A stretch of DNA of 46,877 nucleotides from Vulcanimicrobiota bacterium (GTDB lineage: Bacteria > Vulcanimicrobiota > Xenobia > Xenobiales > JADMJV01), in NCBI GenBank assembly GCA_019637395.1, contig JAHBVR010000030.1, forward strand, positions 1-46,877, read 5' to 3'. Of the stretch, positions 1 to 8,911 are shown piece by piece. The notes under the pieces were generated by a model. It made no database searches and was not told the origin of the DNA. It worked only from the letters and a program-made list of their open reading frames with translations. The stretch's first letter is position 1, and every line of letters begins with the position of its first letter. The position numbers and the translations under genes are program-made.

Positions 1-5
1 CTTCA

Positions 6-40
6 GAACCTCGGTTTCACCACCGAGGTTCTTTTATTTT
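6..40 (+). terminator. Intrinsic terminator of an upstream gene
   Basis: A perfect 9-bp stem (GAACCTCGG at 6-14, CCGAGGTTC at 23-31) closes an 8-nt loop and runs into CTTTTATTTT. It reads on the plus strand and would end a gene lying to the left of the window. The same CTTTTATTTT tail follows the minus-strand terminator near 28.3 kb. Confidence 0.85.
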
Positions 41-126
41 CCAGGTTCTTTCAGTCTCATCGTGCATACTCGAAACGAAGTTATCGCTCGAAGGCTTCGA
101 GATCGACCAGGGAGAATTTTCCGGCC

Positions 127-1275
127 ATGAAGATCAATCCATCCACGCAGACAACCAGGTCAGTCGCCCGGCGCAGAGCGGAAGGCCCCGACAAGAGCCC
201 AAGCGAGTCTTTCGCACCCGGTGAACGAGTGGACAAGCTGATCTCCGACCTCCGTAGCGGCAAGATTAAGTATGCGCCGGAGATCCAGGCCAGGGTTCGC
301 CAGCAGGAACTCACCCTGAGCGATTTCCCCTGCCAGAAGTACATCCTCAAGGCTGGAGAGACCGGCAATCTACCCACCGAAATCGTGGCCAAAGGAGAAA
401 AGTCCAAGTTCAAAGGCGCCACTACCGTCGACAGCAACCTCACCACCAGAGAGAACATCAAGGATCTGGAAAAACGTAACGAGGCCATCGCCGACAGTAT
501 CAACGCACTCTACGCCCAGAAGACCGAAAGCCTGATGGTTCTGCTGGAAGGCGACAACGCCGCCGGCAAAGACGGCATGGTCAAGCACGTTTTCACCATC
601 AACCCCATGACCACCAACGGTCAGATCGCCTTCAAAGGCGCCAACGAAGAAGAGCGCAAGCACGAACCCAACTGGCGCATCATGAAAAACCTGGCCGGCC
701 CCGGCCAGATCATGTTCCACAACCGCAGCCACTACGGAGACGTCGTCTTCGCGGCCAAGACTCCCGAGGACAAGGCCAAACGGTTGGCTGACATCAAAGA
801 ACTCGAATACGGCCTGACCATGGGCCTGCCCATGACCCCCGAAGGCCACATCGCGCTGCCTGACAAGAAGGGCAACGTCGACCCCAGCGCCGTCCAGCGC
901 CCGCCCATGCGCTTCATCAAAGTCTTGCTGGGCGTCTCTCAGGAAGAACAGGCGCTACGCCTGGCCGAGCGCTTGGAAAACGACGCCAAAGTCTACAAAG
1001 TCACCGCCGCCGACCTGGAAGGCCACCCCAAGCACGGTGAGGTGCAAACCAATTTCGCCGAAGCCATGGCCGCCGGCAGCACCGATTTCGCCCCCACCTA
1101 TTACCTGCCCAACGATAACAAAGTCACGGGCTGGCGCAAACTGGCCGAAATCGCCGACCGCGTACTCGAAAACATGGCCCCCGAGCCGCCCGGCAACAAA
1201 GACGGCATGTCGCTGGCCGACCGCCAGGCCGCCGCCAAGCAGTTGCGTGAGGAAGCCGAAAAGAAGTTGCGTTAA
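127..1275 (+). CDS. ppk2: Polyphosphate kinase 2 (PPK2) family protein
   Basis: PPK2 enzymes transfer phosphate between polyphosphate and nucleotides in the cytoplasm. The 382-aa product has the family P-loop at residues 141-148 (EGDNAAGK) and the second signature NRSHYGDVV at 199-207, close to the NRSHYEDVL form of class III PPK2s. A C-terminal stretch (about 270-350) resembles the family's lid and helical end. Residues 1-60 are a poorly conserved, charged extension. The ATG at 127 follows a GGGAGA about 12 nt upstream. The gene converges with the lipoprotein gene and their stop codons overlap by 4 bp. Family assignment is secure; whether AMP, ADP or GDP is the acceptor cannot be read from the sequence. 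Confidence 0.9.
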   Translation: MKINPSTQTTRSVARRRAEGPDKSPSESFAPGERVDKLISDLRSGKIKYAPEIQARVRQQELTLSDFPCQKYILKAGETGNLPTEIVAKGEKSKFKGATTVDSNLTTRENIKDLEKRNEAIADSINALYAQKTESLMVLLEGDNAAGKDGMVKHVFTINPMTTNGQIAFKGANEEERKHEPNWRIMKNLAGPGQIMFHNRSHYGDVVFAAKTPEDKAKRLADIKELEYGLTMGLPMTPEGHIALPDKKGNVDPSAVQRPPMRFIKVLLGVSQEEQALRLAERLENDAKVYKVTAADLEGHPKHGEVQTNFAEAMAAGSTDFAPTYYLPNDNKVTGWRKLAEIADRVLENMAPEPPGNKDGMSLADRQAAAKQLREEAEKKLR

Positions 1276-2126
1276 GGCGTCCAGACCTGGCCCGGCATCA
1301 ACCGGACCGTGTCCTCACCCTGAGCTAGTTCCAGCTCGTCGTCGGCCACTGACTTCACCTTATAGACGCCCACCTTGTCTCCGGGGCCGACCGCGAAAGT
1401 CTCACCCGCCTGCGTCAACACCGCCCGCCGAGCACTTCCATCCCCCAGAAAGCCTGTGAACTGAACAGGCTCTGACGAACCGGTTACCACTGACGGCGCC
1501 ACCGTGGGGATCGTCACCGGAGCAGCCGCTTCCACCGTGGCCGGGCTGGCCGTCGCCGTTTGCCAGGCGGGCGGCAAAGCCGCCTCAAGGCCGTCCAGCA
1601 CCGGTTTGATATTCATCAAAGCGCGAGTTCGGTCGTTGCGGGCCACACAGGTCTTCTTGCCCGCATCGTAGAGCCACTCCAGATAGACCCCGTTGTTGTG
1701 CACCCGGCGGGGCCGGTCGAAGGGATTGCCGCGCTTTCCAACCGTCGGCTTCTTGCCGCTGGTCAAATTGCTCAGCGGCTCGATCACGTAGGTCACCTCA
1801 AAAACCCCGGTCGCGGCCGGGTAGCATTCCCAGGTAACCCACAACTGATTTTTGCCGGCCGCGTTCAAATGCGCCACCAACTGGTCACAGCGGGCCTGAT
1901 TGGTCATCCCGTGCTGCACGAACTGGGCTGTGGCCCGCACGGCGGCGTTGGTATCCATTCCCGCTTCGGGCACGGGCGAGGCGGCGGCCACCGGGGTGGC
2001 CACCGCCGCTGCCGTCTCGACGGCCACGGGCGTGGCGGTGGCTGAAACGGTCGCCGAAGTCACGAGAGGGGGAGGAGCCGACTGACAACCGGCCAACAAA
2101 ATTCCCAACAAGCACCACCGAATCAT
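1272..2126 (-). CDS. Lipoprotein with GspC/PilP-like C-terminal segment
   Basis: The 284-aa product opens with a short hydrophobic segment ending in the lipobox LAGC (Cys14), so it should be lipidated. A Thr/Ala/Val/Pro-rich linker (about 20-55) follows, then a domain of unknown family (about 60-200), another low-complexity linker, and a final ~60-residue segment (FTGFLGDG...ELAQGED) that resembles the beta domain of GspC/PilP proteins. That similarity is by eye and modest. An upstream in-frame GTG at 2132 lies inside the Shine-Dalgarno GGAGG; the ATG at 2126, 5 nt after GGAGG, is the better start. That ATG and the start of the divergent RNA-repair gene share the palindrome CATG. Confidence 0.75.
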   Translation of the reverse strand: MIRWCLLGILLAGCQSAPPPLVTSATVSATATPVAVETAAAVATPVAAASPVPEAGMDTNAAVRATAQFVQHGMTNQARCDQLVAHLNAAGKNQLWVTWECYPAATGVFEVTYVIEPLSNLTSGKKPTVGKRGNPFDRPRRVHNNGVYLEWLYDAGKKTCVARNDRTRALMNIKPVLDGLEAALPPAWQTATASPATVEAAAPVTIPTVAPSVVTGSSEPVQFTGFLGDGSARRAVLTQAGETFAVGPGDKVGVYKVKSVADDELELAQGEDTVRLMPGQVWTP

Positions 2127-4029
2127 GCGCACCTCCGAACAACTTTACCACCAGATCCGCTGGGACAGCCGCTTCCAGGCCGCCGACTACGCGCTGGGCA
2201 TCCAGATCCGCAACGGCCCGGTCCAAGAGCTTCCCCTGCTCAGCTTCCAGCCAAACAAAGACATCCCCTGGCACCGTATCCTCTACATCAAAGGCCCCCA
2301 GGGCCTGGTCTGGGATCGCGCCACCGGACTCGACCAGTTGACGAACGACCTGCACAGCCCTCTCCAGTGGCCCCTCGACATCATCCTCTGGAACGTGTGC
2401 GCCGGCAAGCACGGCAGCAACAAGCACATTCCTCAAGACCCCTACCACATCCGCGTGCTGCTGGAAGCCGGTGACGAATTCTGTCACAATTTAGCCGAGG
2501 GAAACTACCGCTATCGCCACCAGGAGATGCTGGTCGACCTCCACTACCCGCCCCAAAAGGTCGTCCCCGTCAACCTCTCTCCGGGCAAAGACGCTCTGCT
2601 CATTCAATATCCTGAACTTCAGGTGGCCGTAGCCCATTTTACCAGCAACTACCGCCAACCCAACCACGAACTGAGGAACCAACAATGGAGAGTCCTGCAA
2701 CCTCACTTGAAGGCTCCCTGGCTTCTCCTCGGCGATCTGAATGCCGCCGACCAGGAACTGCAAAGTTGGCCCTGTCAGGATCTGACCCCTCCGACTCCCA
2801 GCTATAAGAACCGCCGCTACCAGCGCATCCTCTGCAGCCCCGACCTGGACGGCCAGGCCCAAACGCAAAAGAGCGAACTCTCCGACCACCACCCGATTAC
2901 CGCCCAAATCCTCAAACCCGAACGCAGCTACCAGCACGCCCTGGCCATCTTGCCCCCGCCTTACCAGCCCATCCAGGACATCCGCCGACTTAACGATCCC
3001 GCCTACGACCGTTGGCCCCCCCATCTCAACCTGGTTTTCCCCGGTCCCTCCCAGCCTAACTACGACCGCCTGCGCCTGGCCCTGGCCGACATCCAAAGAT
3101 TCACGGTAAGATTCAAGAAAGTAGAATGCTTCGATAACAAAACTTACTACTGGGCCCCCGAAGATCCGGCGCCCTTCCACCAACTCACCGACGCTCTCGG
3201 CTACCCGCGCATCACCCCTCACCTCACCCTGAGCAAGAAAGCCAGGCCCAGGCTAGAAGCCTGGGAGTTCGAAGTTCTTTCCGTCGACCACCTGGAAAAC
3301 CAGACACTCAAGCACTCCATCCCGCTACGCAAACCCCATCCCGCCTATGACAGAATTCGTCACCGCTGCAAAGCCTTGCAAGTCGGCTCCAGCTTGTATC
3401 TCGACAACCAGGACCTCGACCTGGTCACCCTCCAGCTCCCTCAGCCGCTTCCGGAAGAACGACAACTTCCGTCACTCATAAGAGGCCTCCATTATGACCT
3501 GGCCGACGCCAGTCACTGGCAGGCGGTGGAAGACCGCGACGCACTCTTTACCTACACACAAAGAGACTTTCCGGAAAAGCTGGCAAAATTATACAAGCAG
3601 TTGCATAAAACCGGCCTCAAGGGCCAGGCCTGGGGACTGCCCGGAGGACTGGCCTGGGCCGTTATTCTGGCTACCCGGGCCAGCGACTTCACCCGGCCTA
3701 TCGGGCTGCACCGCCACGACCCCAGCGGTAAACCGATGACGGTCTGGAGCCCTCATCCACCCGGCACCAACCTGACCGCTCACGTCCCCAAAGAGTTCCT
3801 GGCCATCCTCAAGCCAGACCAGGAATACGAGCCGCAAAAGCCCTACCTGGACATCCGGGCCTCCAACGGTATGGAACTGATCATGGATTTGCTCAGGCAG
3901 TTCAAGGCCCAACTGCGCCCCTTTGTCCACGAGGACGGTTGCTACCTCAGCCTGCGCAACGTTGACCCTGAAAGGGCTTTACAGCACGCTCGGAAGCTCG
4001 GCTATAAAGTCAGCTTGCGCGACGGCTGA
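2125..4029 (+). CDS. Multidomain RNA repair protein: MJ1316 (DUF504) - EEP - 2H phosphoesterase - poly(A) polymerase-like
   Basis: This 634-aa protein joins four RNA-end-processing modules. Residues 1-75 match the MJ1316/DUF504 domain (IRWDSRF, DYALG, RILYIKG, LVWDR), predicted to recognise cyclic RNA ends. Residues 83-262 are EEP-like with GDLN (203-206) and SDHHP (253-257), although the usual LQE metal ligand is not evident. Residues about 275-395 carry the paired 2H motifs HLNL (300) and HLTL (366), expected to open 2',3'-cyclic phosphates. Residues about 405-560 show a nucleotidyltransferase signature (GSS at 421, DLD at 430-432) followed by GLPGGLAWA (504-512), typical of the central domain of poly(A) polymerases. 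The reading as an RNA repair enzyme rests on these families; the substrate is unknown. No Shine-Dalgarno precedes the ATG. It overlaps the next gene's 3' end by 28 bp. Confidence 0.85.
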   Translation: MRTSEQLYHQIRWDSRFQAADYALGIQIRNGPVQELPLLSFQPNKDIPWHRILYIKGPQGLVWDRATGLDQLTNDLHSPLQWPLDIILWNVCAGKHGSNKHIPQDPYHIRVLLEAGDEFCHNLAEGNYRYRHQEMLVDLHYPPQKVVPVNLSPGKDALLIQYPELQVAVAHFTSNYRQPNHELRNQQWRVLQPHLKAPWLLLGDLNAADQELQSWPCQDLTPPTPSYKNRRYQRILCSPDLDGQAQTQKSELSDHHPITAQILKPERSYQHALAILPPPYQPIQDIRRLNDPAYDRWPPHLNLVFPGPSQPNYDRLRLALADIQRFTVRFKKVECFDNKTYYWAPEDPAPFHQLTDALGYPRITPHLTLSKKARPRLEAWEFEVLSVDHLENQTLKHSIPLRKPHPAYDRIRHRCKALQVGSSLYLDNQDLDLVTLQLPQPLPEERQLPSLIRGLHYDLADASHWQAVEDRDALFTYTQRDFPEKLAKLYKQLHKTGLKGQAWGLPGGLAWAVILATRASDFTRPIGLHRHDPSGKPMTVWSPHPPGTNLTAHVPKEFLAILKPDQEYEPQKPYLDIRASNGMELIMDLLRQFKAQLRPFVHEDGCYLSLRNVDPERALQHARKLGYKVSLRDG

Positions 4030-5207
4030 GTGGTTCCCTCAGCGCGCACAAACTCCGCCGCCGTCCCCTCAAACTCGCGGAATCCCCGCTTATACTCGGC
4101 AAAAGCACCCAGCACCGAGCGAGCCAGAGCGTCCTCCGCGCAGCCGCAGACCACCTCCAGCAGTTCCAACACCGAAGTCGATTTCAGAGACAGCCAGTGC
4201 CACAGGCGCGCCCGGCCCTCCCGCAAAGCCACCGCCCAAAAAGCCATCGGGGCCAGCGCCTGGGAAAACGACTGGGCGTCCACCATGCGTACTTCCAAAA
4301 AGCGGCGCAGACGCAAATCCGGAAACAACGTCCCCAAATGCGTCTCCCAGTCTGCCACCCCCGGAAACGTCCCGTGCCACCCCGAGCTTTCCCATTGCTC
4401 CCAGGTCAACTCGCCATACAACGGCTGCTTCTCCAGCGGCAGATCGCCGGCCAGAAACACCCCCGCCTGACGCGCCCAACTGGCGTACGCCGAAGCGATA
4501 TCTGGTTGAAAGGCTACCGGCGGAATGCCCGTGCGCGAAGCATCGATGCCGTCCCAAATCCGCTGGCGTTCCGAAGACACCACCCGCTGACCCTGGAAAA
4601 ACCAGGAATTAGAAAACAGCTCCTTCACAAAAGGGGTCAAAGCCAGGGTCAAGTTGATGGCGTCCTGCCACTCCGAAAGCCCCCCGGCTACATCCACATT
4701 GGGTTGCGCGGTGGCCGAATAGCGCATCATGTGCACACCGCGGCCCCCCGGCTGGGAAGCGAAATAACGATCCAGAATCTTATAGCGATGCTTGGGAACG
4801 AGCAGCGGCAAATCGGCGCCGGCCAACGGATTGGTGCCATGATCCAGAAACAGCACCTCACCCCGCCCGGCCTCTTCCAAGATGGACAACCCCATGCGCA
4901 AATCATCCAAAAGGCCCTGCAAAGTCAAACCGGGACAGGAAGCATACTCCAGTTGCCCACCGGGCTCCAATGAGAAATTGCCGCAACCCAGGTCCAACCC
5001 GATAATCTCGCCCGTCGGACCATCCTTCTTCAACTTTCCCTGGGAAGAAACGATACGCTGCATTAACTCCTGAGGAGAAACACGCGCCCCTGGAGTACCC
5101 AGGGGCGCGAGCGTTTCGGAGTCAAATCCGAACATTTCAATTTCAATCCCCATCAGGGGCTCAACGGGCTTGGAAAAATCCGGACGGATGGCCTCGAGAT
5201 TGCTCAT
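4002..5207 (-). CDS. Glutamate-cysteine ligase-like enzyme (GCS2/EgtA type)
   Basis: The 401-aa product resembles plant-type/EgtA gamma-glutamylcysteine ligases, which join glutamate and cysteine as the first step of glutathione or ergothioneine synthesis. Supporting motifs are GIEIEMFGF near the N-terminus, GGRGVHMMRYSATAQPN in the middle, and an NSWFFQGQRVVSSERQ...IWDGIDASRTG block that matches the family's NSP-containing segment. The ATG at 5207 was chosen; an in-frame TTG at 5231 adds eight residues and cannot be excluded. It lies downstream of the matrixin gene on the same strand and may be cotranscribed. Enzyme family is well supported; the exact product is not. Confidence 0.8.
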   Translation of the reverse strand: MSNLEAIRPDFSKPVEPLMGIEIEMFGFDSETLAPLGTPGARVSPQELMQRIVSSQGKLKKDGPTGEIIGLDLGCGNFSLEPGGQLEYASCPGLTLQGLLDDLRMGLSILEEAGRGEVLFLDHGTNPLAGADLPLLVPKHRYKILDRYFASQPGGRGVHMMRYSATAQPNVDVAGGLSEWQDAINLTLALTPFVKELFSNSWFFQGQRVVSSERQRIWDGIDASRTGIPPVAFQPDIASAYASWARQAGVFLAGDLPLEKQPLYGELTWEQWESSGWHGTFPGVADWETHLGTLFPDLRLRRFLEVRMVDAQSFSQALAPMAFWAVALREGRARLWHWLSLKSTSVLELLEVVCGCAEDALARSVLGAFAEYKRGFREFEGTAAEFVRAEGTTQPSRKLTL

Positions 5208-5243
5208 CCATTCGGCTTCGCAAGGGCCCAAAAAACGCCTTTT

Positions 5244-5918
5244 TCAGCGATTCGCCAGAATCGGCACCGTGTTGTTCTGGTGGTAAAGCCAGGTCAGCAT
5301 CGAATAATCGCGCTGCGTAATACGCACGTCATCGCCCGAGAAGGTCGGGCGCTCGTGCATCGAGCGATACATCAAATCCTGGGCGTTTACGGAATGATCC
5401 AGGCCCAGGGTATGACCCAGTTCGTGGGCCAATACTTCGGTCATCGAACCTTCCGGAATGTCCAGAGATTGAATGGCGATCCCGCTGATGCGCACACCGC
5501 GGGGACCCTTCTTCATGGTGGTCACGCCGGCCGCCCCTTCGGGCAGGTTGCAGTTCCACTGAATGGGAATCGCGCCTGGAACCGGCGCATTGACCACCTG
5601 GAAATAGTTGCCCACGCGATTCCACACGTTGGCCGCCTTCTGGGTAATAGCCTGACAGGCGGGATCCACGGAATAGATGCGCAGAGGAAGGTCAGCCTGG
5701 CTTACCCGGCAGGGTGTGCCGCGATAAGTGACGAGATCGTAACCGTCGGTGAGCTGGCCGACATCCTGGGCTGGAACAGAATGCGGCACGGGGATGGAGA
5801 GATTCAACATGCCGCCCCCGGGCAGTTGAAACGGGACAAAGAAGTTGGGTTGTTGCGCGGAGGCCACGGTGGCCATCAGCAGGGGGAGAGCGAAGCGGAA
5901 AACCCACGAAGCTTTAAT
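5244..5918 (-). CDS. Secreted matrixin-like zinc metalloprotease, probable ATT start
   Basis: The zinc-binding signature HELGHTLGLDHS (HExxHxxGxxH) and a downstream Met-turn candidate (DLMY) mark a metzincin close to matrixins. The first ATG (5876) would yield MATVASAQQ, which lacks a full signal peptide. Reading upstream in frame to the stop at 5934-5936 adds IKASWVFRFALPLL, and together they make a textbook signal peptide with cleavage after ASA. No ATG, GTG or TTG lies in that stretch, so the likely initiator is ATT at 5918-5916, with AAGGAG 11 nt upstream. Length is then 224 aa. The prodomain cysteine switch of animal matrixins is not obvious. The alternative is the shorter cytosolic start at 5876 or a base error. 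Confidence 0.8.
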   Translation of the reverse strand: MKASWVFRFALPLLMATVASAQQPNFFVPFQLPGGGMLNLSIPVPHSVPAQDVGQLTDGYDLVTYRGTPCRVSQADLPLRIYSVDPACQAITQKAANVWNRVGNYFQVVNAPVPGAIPIQWNCNLPEGAAGVTTMKKGPRGVRISGIAIQSLDIPEGSMTEVLAHELGHTLGLDHSVNAQDLMYRSMHERPTFSGDDVRITQRDYSMLTWLYHQNNTVPILANR

Positions 5919-5988
5919 TGTCTTACAGTCTCCTTAGAGGGGAATGTCCAATCTAACCAACCACGTCGAAAAAGGTTCCGCAACCTGA

Positions 5989-8049
5989 CTATTTCGCGGT
6001 AGCCCGATAGACTCCGTCCCACTCCGGCCCGGGAGGATCCGCGGCGAAGGCGCGGCAACGGGCCAGCAGGCGCCGCGACGGTTCGTCCTCAAAACCCTCC
6101 AGCAAGGCTGCCGCTCCGGCGAAATCCCGAGCTGAATAGCAATCAAAGGCCTGCTCATAGCGGGCCACAAATTCTCCGCCTTCGGCCAGCAGTTCGAAAA
6201 TCAAGATGCCCTGATGCTTGCCCTTCACCGCTACCCGGTCCAATCGCCGCAAGACAAATCCCTCTCCCAGCGACGAAGCCACATTCTCGCTGATGATGAT
6301 CGAGGTCCCGTATTGCTTGTTCAGCCCCTCCAGACGCGAAGCCAGATTCACGCCGTCTCCCAGTACCCCGTAGTTCAAACGATCAGGCGAGCCGAAGTGG
6401 CCCACCAAAACCTCATCGCGATGAATACCAAAACGCGTTCCCAACAAAGAAGCATCCGGCAGCGAAGCAATCTCGCGCTGGCAGAGCAGGGCCGTGCGGC
6501 AGGCCAGCTCCTCCCCGTTCGACACCTCGATCGGCGCGTTCCATAAAGACAGCAGGGCATCGCCGACCCGCTCCAGCACCGTGCCCCCGTTGCCCTGAAT
6601 GACCTGGTTCATCAACATCAAATAGGCGCCCAGCACCTCCGACAAACGGGCCGGGGTCAGCTTCTCGGCCATCGTGGTAAAACCGGCGATGTCCGAGAAC
6701 ATCAGCACCACCTGGCGCGGCTGACTGCCCAGCACCGGCTCCAGCCGGGCTTCAAAGAGCTGGCGCACCAACTCCACCGGCACATACTTGACCATGGCCC
6801 GCAAAGTCTTCTTGGCCGCCTCCAGCGCCGAAGCCACCTCGCCCACTTCGCGCAGATTCTGGCGCACCGGTTGGGCCGAGAAATCGAAGTCCCGCATGCG
6901 CACCGCCGTGTGATACAGGCGCCCCAACTCGCGCCGCAGCAAACCGAATAAGCCCACCACCAGCAAGGCAACCAGGGAGCCACCCAGCCCGGCCGAACTC
7001 AGCAATTGACGGCGCAACAGCGGCAAATTGCCCACCAAAGAACTCTCCGGCACCACCAGCCCGACCCACCAGTCCTGGGTGTTCTCCAGGCGCAAACGCC
7101 GCAAGCAAGCCACTGAATCACCTTCGCGCAACAAAATCGCGCCTTTGCCGTCGGCCGGAATGCGGCGCAGCACAGCCTCCACCACCGGTGGTAAATTCTC
7201 GGGCACCAGGCGCAGGTCGTCTCCGTCCTCGGCCACCTTGCCCTTGCCCCCGGGCACCACCGGGCTGATCAAGCGCCCGCGCGAATCGCACAGAAAGGCC
7301 TGGAAGGGCATCCCCCCCAGCTCCTGGCCCACGTTATCAAAGGCGTGATCCAACTGGTCGGTCATCAAGCCCACCCGGACCACCCCTAAAAATACGCCTC
7401 CCGGGCCTTCCACGGCCGACTGCACGGTGACTCCCACTCCGCCGATCTGTGAGTAGGAAAGGTCACTCCAAAGCGGGCTTTTGTCGCCGTTCAGAAAAAA
7501 TTCGCGAGGAGTGGTGTAGGTTGGGTGCAAGGACGGATCGGATCGTTTACCCATATCTTTCCAAAGGGTCTCACGAAAAACCGCGCCCGCCGGCCGCCGC
7601 CGCTCCCGGGCGCGTAGAGAAGAATCGATCTCGAAGGAGACGATTTCGCCCTGTAAGGTCCGAAAAACCGACAATTGCCCCACTCGCCGCCCCGAGGTAA
7701 AAGTCACCTCCGACAAACGGGGATTGGCCTGCAACCAGGTATAAAAGGAGGGCTCCTTGGGGCCCATGGTGGCCAACCGGGATTGCAGCGCGATCTCGCT
7801 CAGCACGCGAGCGGCCGGCGACAGAAAGTAGCGCACTTCCCCTTCCACATGTTGGGAAGTCTGCAGCAGCACCAGTTCAGAGGCCTGGCGCACCGAATCC
7901 TGAGAGAGCTTCTCCAGGTGGCGCAGCAACAGTCCCAGCACCAGGGCCAGCATCAATAGAAAAAACGCCACCAGCACACGTAAGCGAATCAAGAGAGCCA
8001 AAGGTTCGGCAGGTCTCCGGTCCCAACCTTGCAAACCAACGCAGGCCAT
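5989..8049 (-). CDS. Membrane-bound class III nucleotidyl cyclase with extracytoplasmic sensor
   Basis: Class III cyclases make cAMP or cGMP. The 686-aa product has an N-terminal membrane helix (LRVLVAFFLLMLALVLGLLL), a ~330-residue extracytoplasmic region of Cache-like character, a second helix (about 350-375), a short HAMP-like linker and a cyclase domain at about 440-615. Both metal-binding Asp motifs are present (FSDIAGFT and VGDALLSLW). At the purine-selecting position the sequence reads E-R-V-G-D, with Glu where adenylyl cyclases have Lys. The longer in-frame reading to 8214 would overlap the divergent outer-membrane gene; the ATG at 8049 shares a CATG with that gene's start. TTG codons just before the first helix are other possible starts. 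Confidence 0.85.
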   Translation of the reverse strand: MACVGLQGWDRRPAEPLALLIRLRVLVAFFLLMLALVLGLLLRHLEKLSQDSVRQASELVLLQTSQHVEGEVRYFLSPAARVLSEIALQSRLATMGPKEPSFYTWLQANPRLSEVTFTSGRRVGQLSVFRTLQGEIVSFEIDSSLRARERRRPAGAVFRETLWKDMGKRSDPSLHPTYTTPREFFLNGDKSPLWSDLSYSQIGGVGVTVQSAVEGPGGVFLGVVRVGLMTDQLDHAFDNVGQELGGMPFQAFLCDSRGRLISPVVPGGKGKVAEDGDDLRLVPENLPPVVEAVLRRIPADGKGAILLREGDSVACLRRLRLENTQDWWVGLVVPESSLVGNLPLLRRQLLSSAGLGGSLVALLVVGLFGLLRRELGRLYHTAVRMRDFDFSAQPVRQNLREVGEVASALEAAKKTLRAMVKYVPVELVRQLFEARLEPVLGSQPRQVVLMFSDIAGFTTMAEKLTPARLSEVLGAYLMLMNQVIQGNGGTVLERVGDALLSLWNAPIEVSNGEELACRTALLCQREIASLPDASLLGTRFGIHRDEVLVGHFGSPDRLNYGVLGDGVNLASRLEGLNKQYGTSIIISENVASSLGEGFVLRRLDRVAVKGKHQGILIFELLAEGGEFVARYEQAFDCYSARDFAGAAALLEGFEDEPSRRLLARCRAFAADPPGPEWDGVYRATAK

Positions 8050-8911
8050 GCTTGCCACCGCACGCCCTGCACTTGCGACCCTCATCCTGCTCCTCAGCGG
8101 CGCGCTGCATGCCCAGGACCTCGACGGCAGCAAGATCTTCACTACCGATACCAGCCCGCAAGAGCCGGGCACTTTTAGCTTGAATCTGCAATATCTGACC
8201 TCTACCGCCACCACCGAGTTCGCCTCGGGCGGCGGCCGCTCGCTGCTCGGGGGAGGCCGTCAGTCGCAACTCTTCAACTTGAGTGTGGCCGCCGGTCTGG
8301 CCGACAACCTGGACCTCACCCTCACCAGCGGCCTCAACAACCTGCAGGACAGCCTTCAGGAGGATCCCGACGAAGACGAATTCAGTCTTGGTGGAGGCGG
8401 CGCGCGCGGTTCCGGCCTCACCAATCTGAACGCCAGTTTACGCTGGCGTTTCTGGCAGGATGAAGAGGAAGGGCGCAGTCTGGCTTTCACCACCGGACCC
8501 GCCCTTAACTCCGACCTGCAAAAAGTGGGCGGCAATTATCAGGTAAACGGCACTTTTTTGGCCTGGCAGCAGTCGCTGCTCTTGCGTCAGGACTTCGACC
8601 CCTTTGTGGCCAATCTGGAGATCTACTACTCTTTTCCGCTTCAGTCCAGTGAGCAGACTTATCGCCAGTTCTCCACCAACATGGGTCTGGGTTGGAACGC
8701 CAACGATTGGTTGCTGCCGGTGGTCGAACTCAACTACTCGAGCGTTACGCCCAGTTTGAATGAACCGATTGAAAGTCTTTCCGTCACCGGCGGCCTGATA
8801 TTGAAGCCGAGCGAAGCGTGGCAGTTCACTCTGGGAGTGCAAAGGTCCGTGGCCGGCCGTAACATCGAGAACTACACCAGTTTTACGCTGGGAACTTCAG
8901 TCAACTTCTGA
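8048..8911 (+). CDS. Outer-membrane beta-barrel protein, transporter-like
   Basis: The 287-aa product starts with a signal peptide (TLILLLSGALHAQ, cleavage around HAQ-D) and continues with alternating amphipathic segments separated by Gly/Ser/Asn turns, such as FNLSVAAGLADNLDLTLTSGL and LSVTGGLILKPSEAWQFTLGVQ. It ends SVNF, with the terminal Phe recognised by the outer-membrane assembly machinery. The pattern fits the MetA/phenol-transporter-like barrels; cargo cannot be told. It is evidence that the cell has an outer membrane. No clear ribosome site precedes the ATG. The 3' end overlaps the convergent Nudix gene by 15 bp. Confidence 0.75.
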   Translation: MLATARPALATLILLLSGALHAQDLDGSKIFTTDTSPQEPGTFSLNLQYLTSTATTEFASGGGRSLLGGGRQSQLFNLSVAAGLADNLDLTLTSGLNNLQDSLQEDPDEDEFSLGGGGARGSGLTNLNASLRWRFWQDEEEGRSLAFTTGPALNSDLQKVGGNYQVNGTFLAWQQSLLLRQDFDPFVANLEIYYSFPLQSSEQTYRQFSTNMGLGWNANDWLLPVVELNYSSVTPSLNEPIESLSVTGGLILKPSEAWQFTLGVQRSVAGRNIENYTSFTLGTSVNF

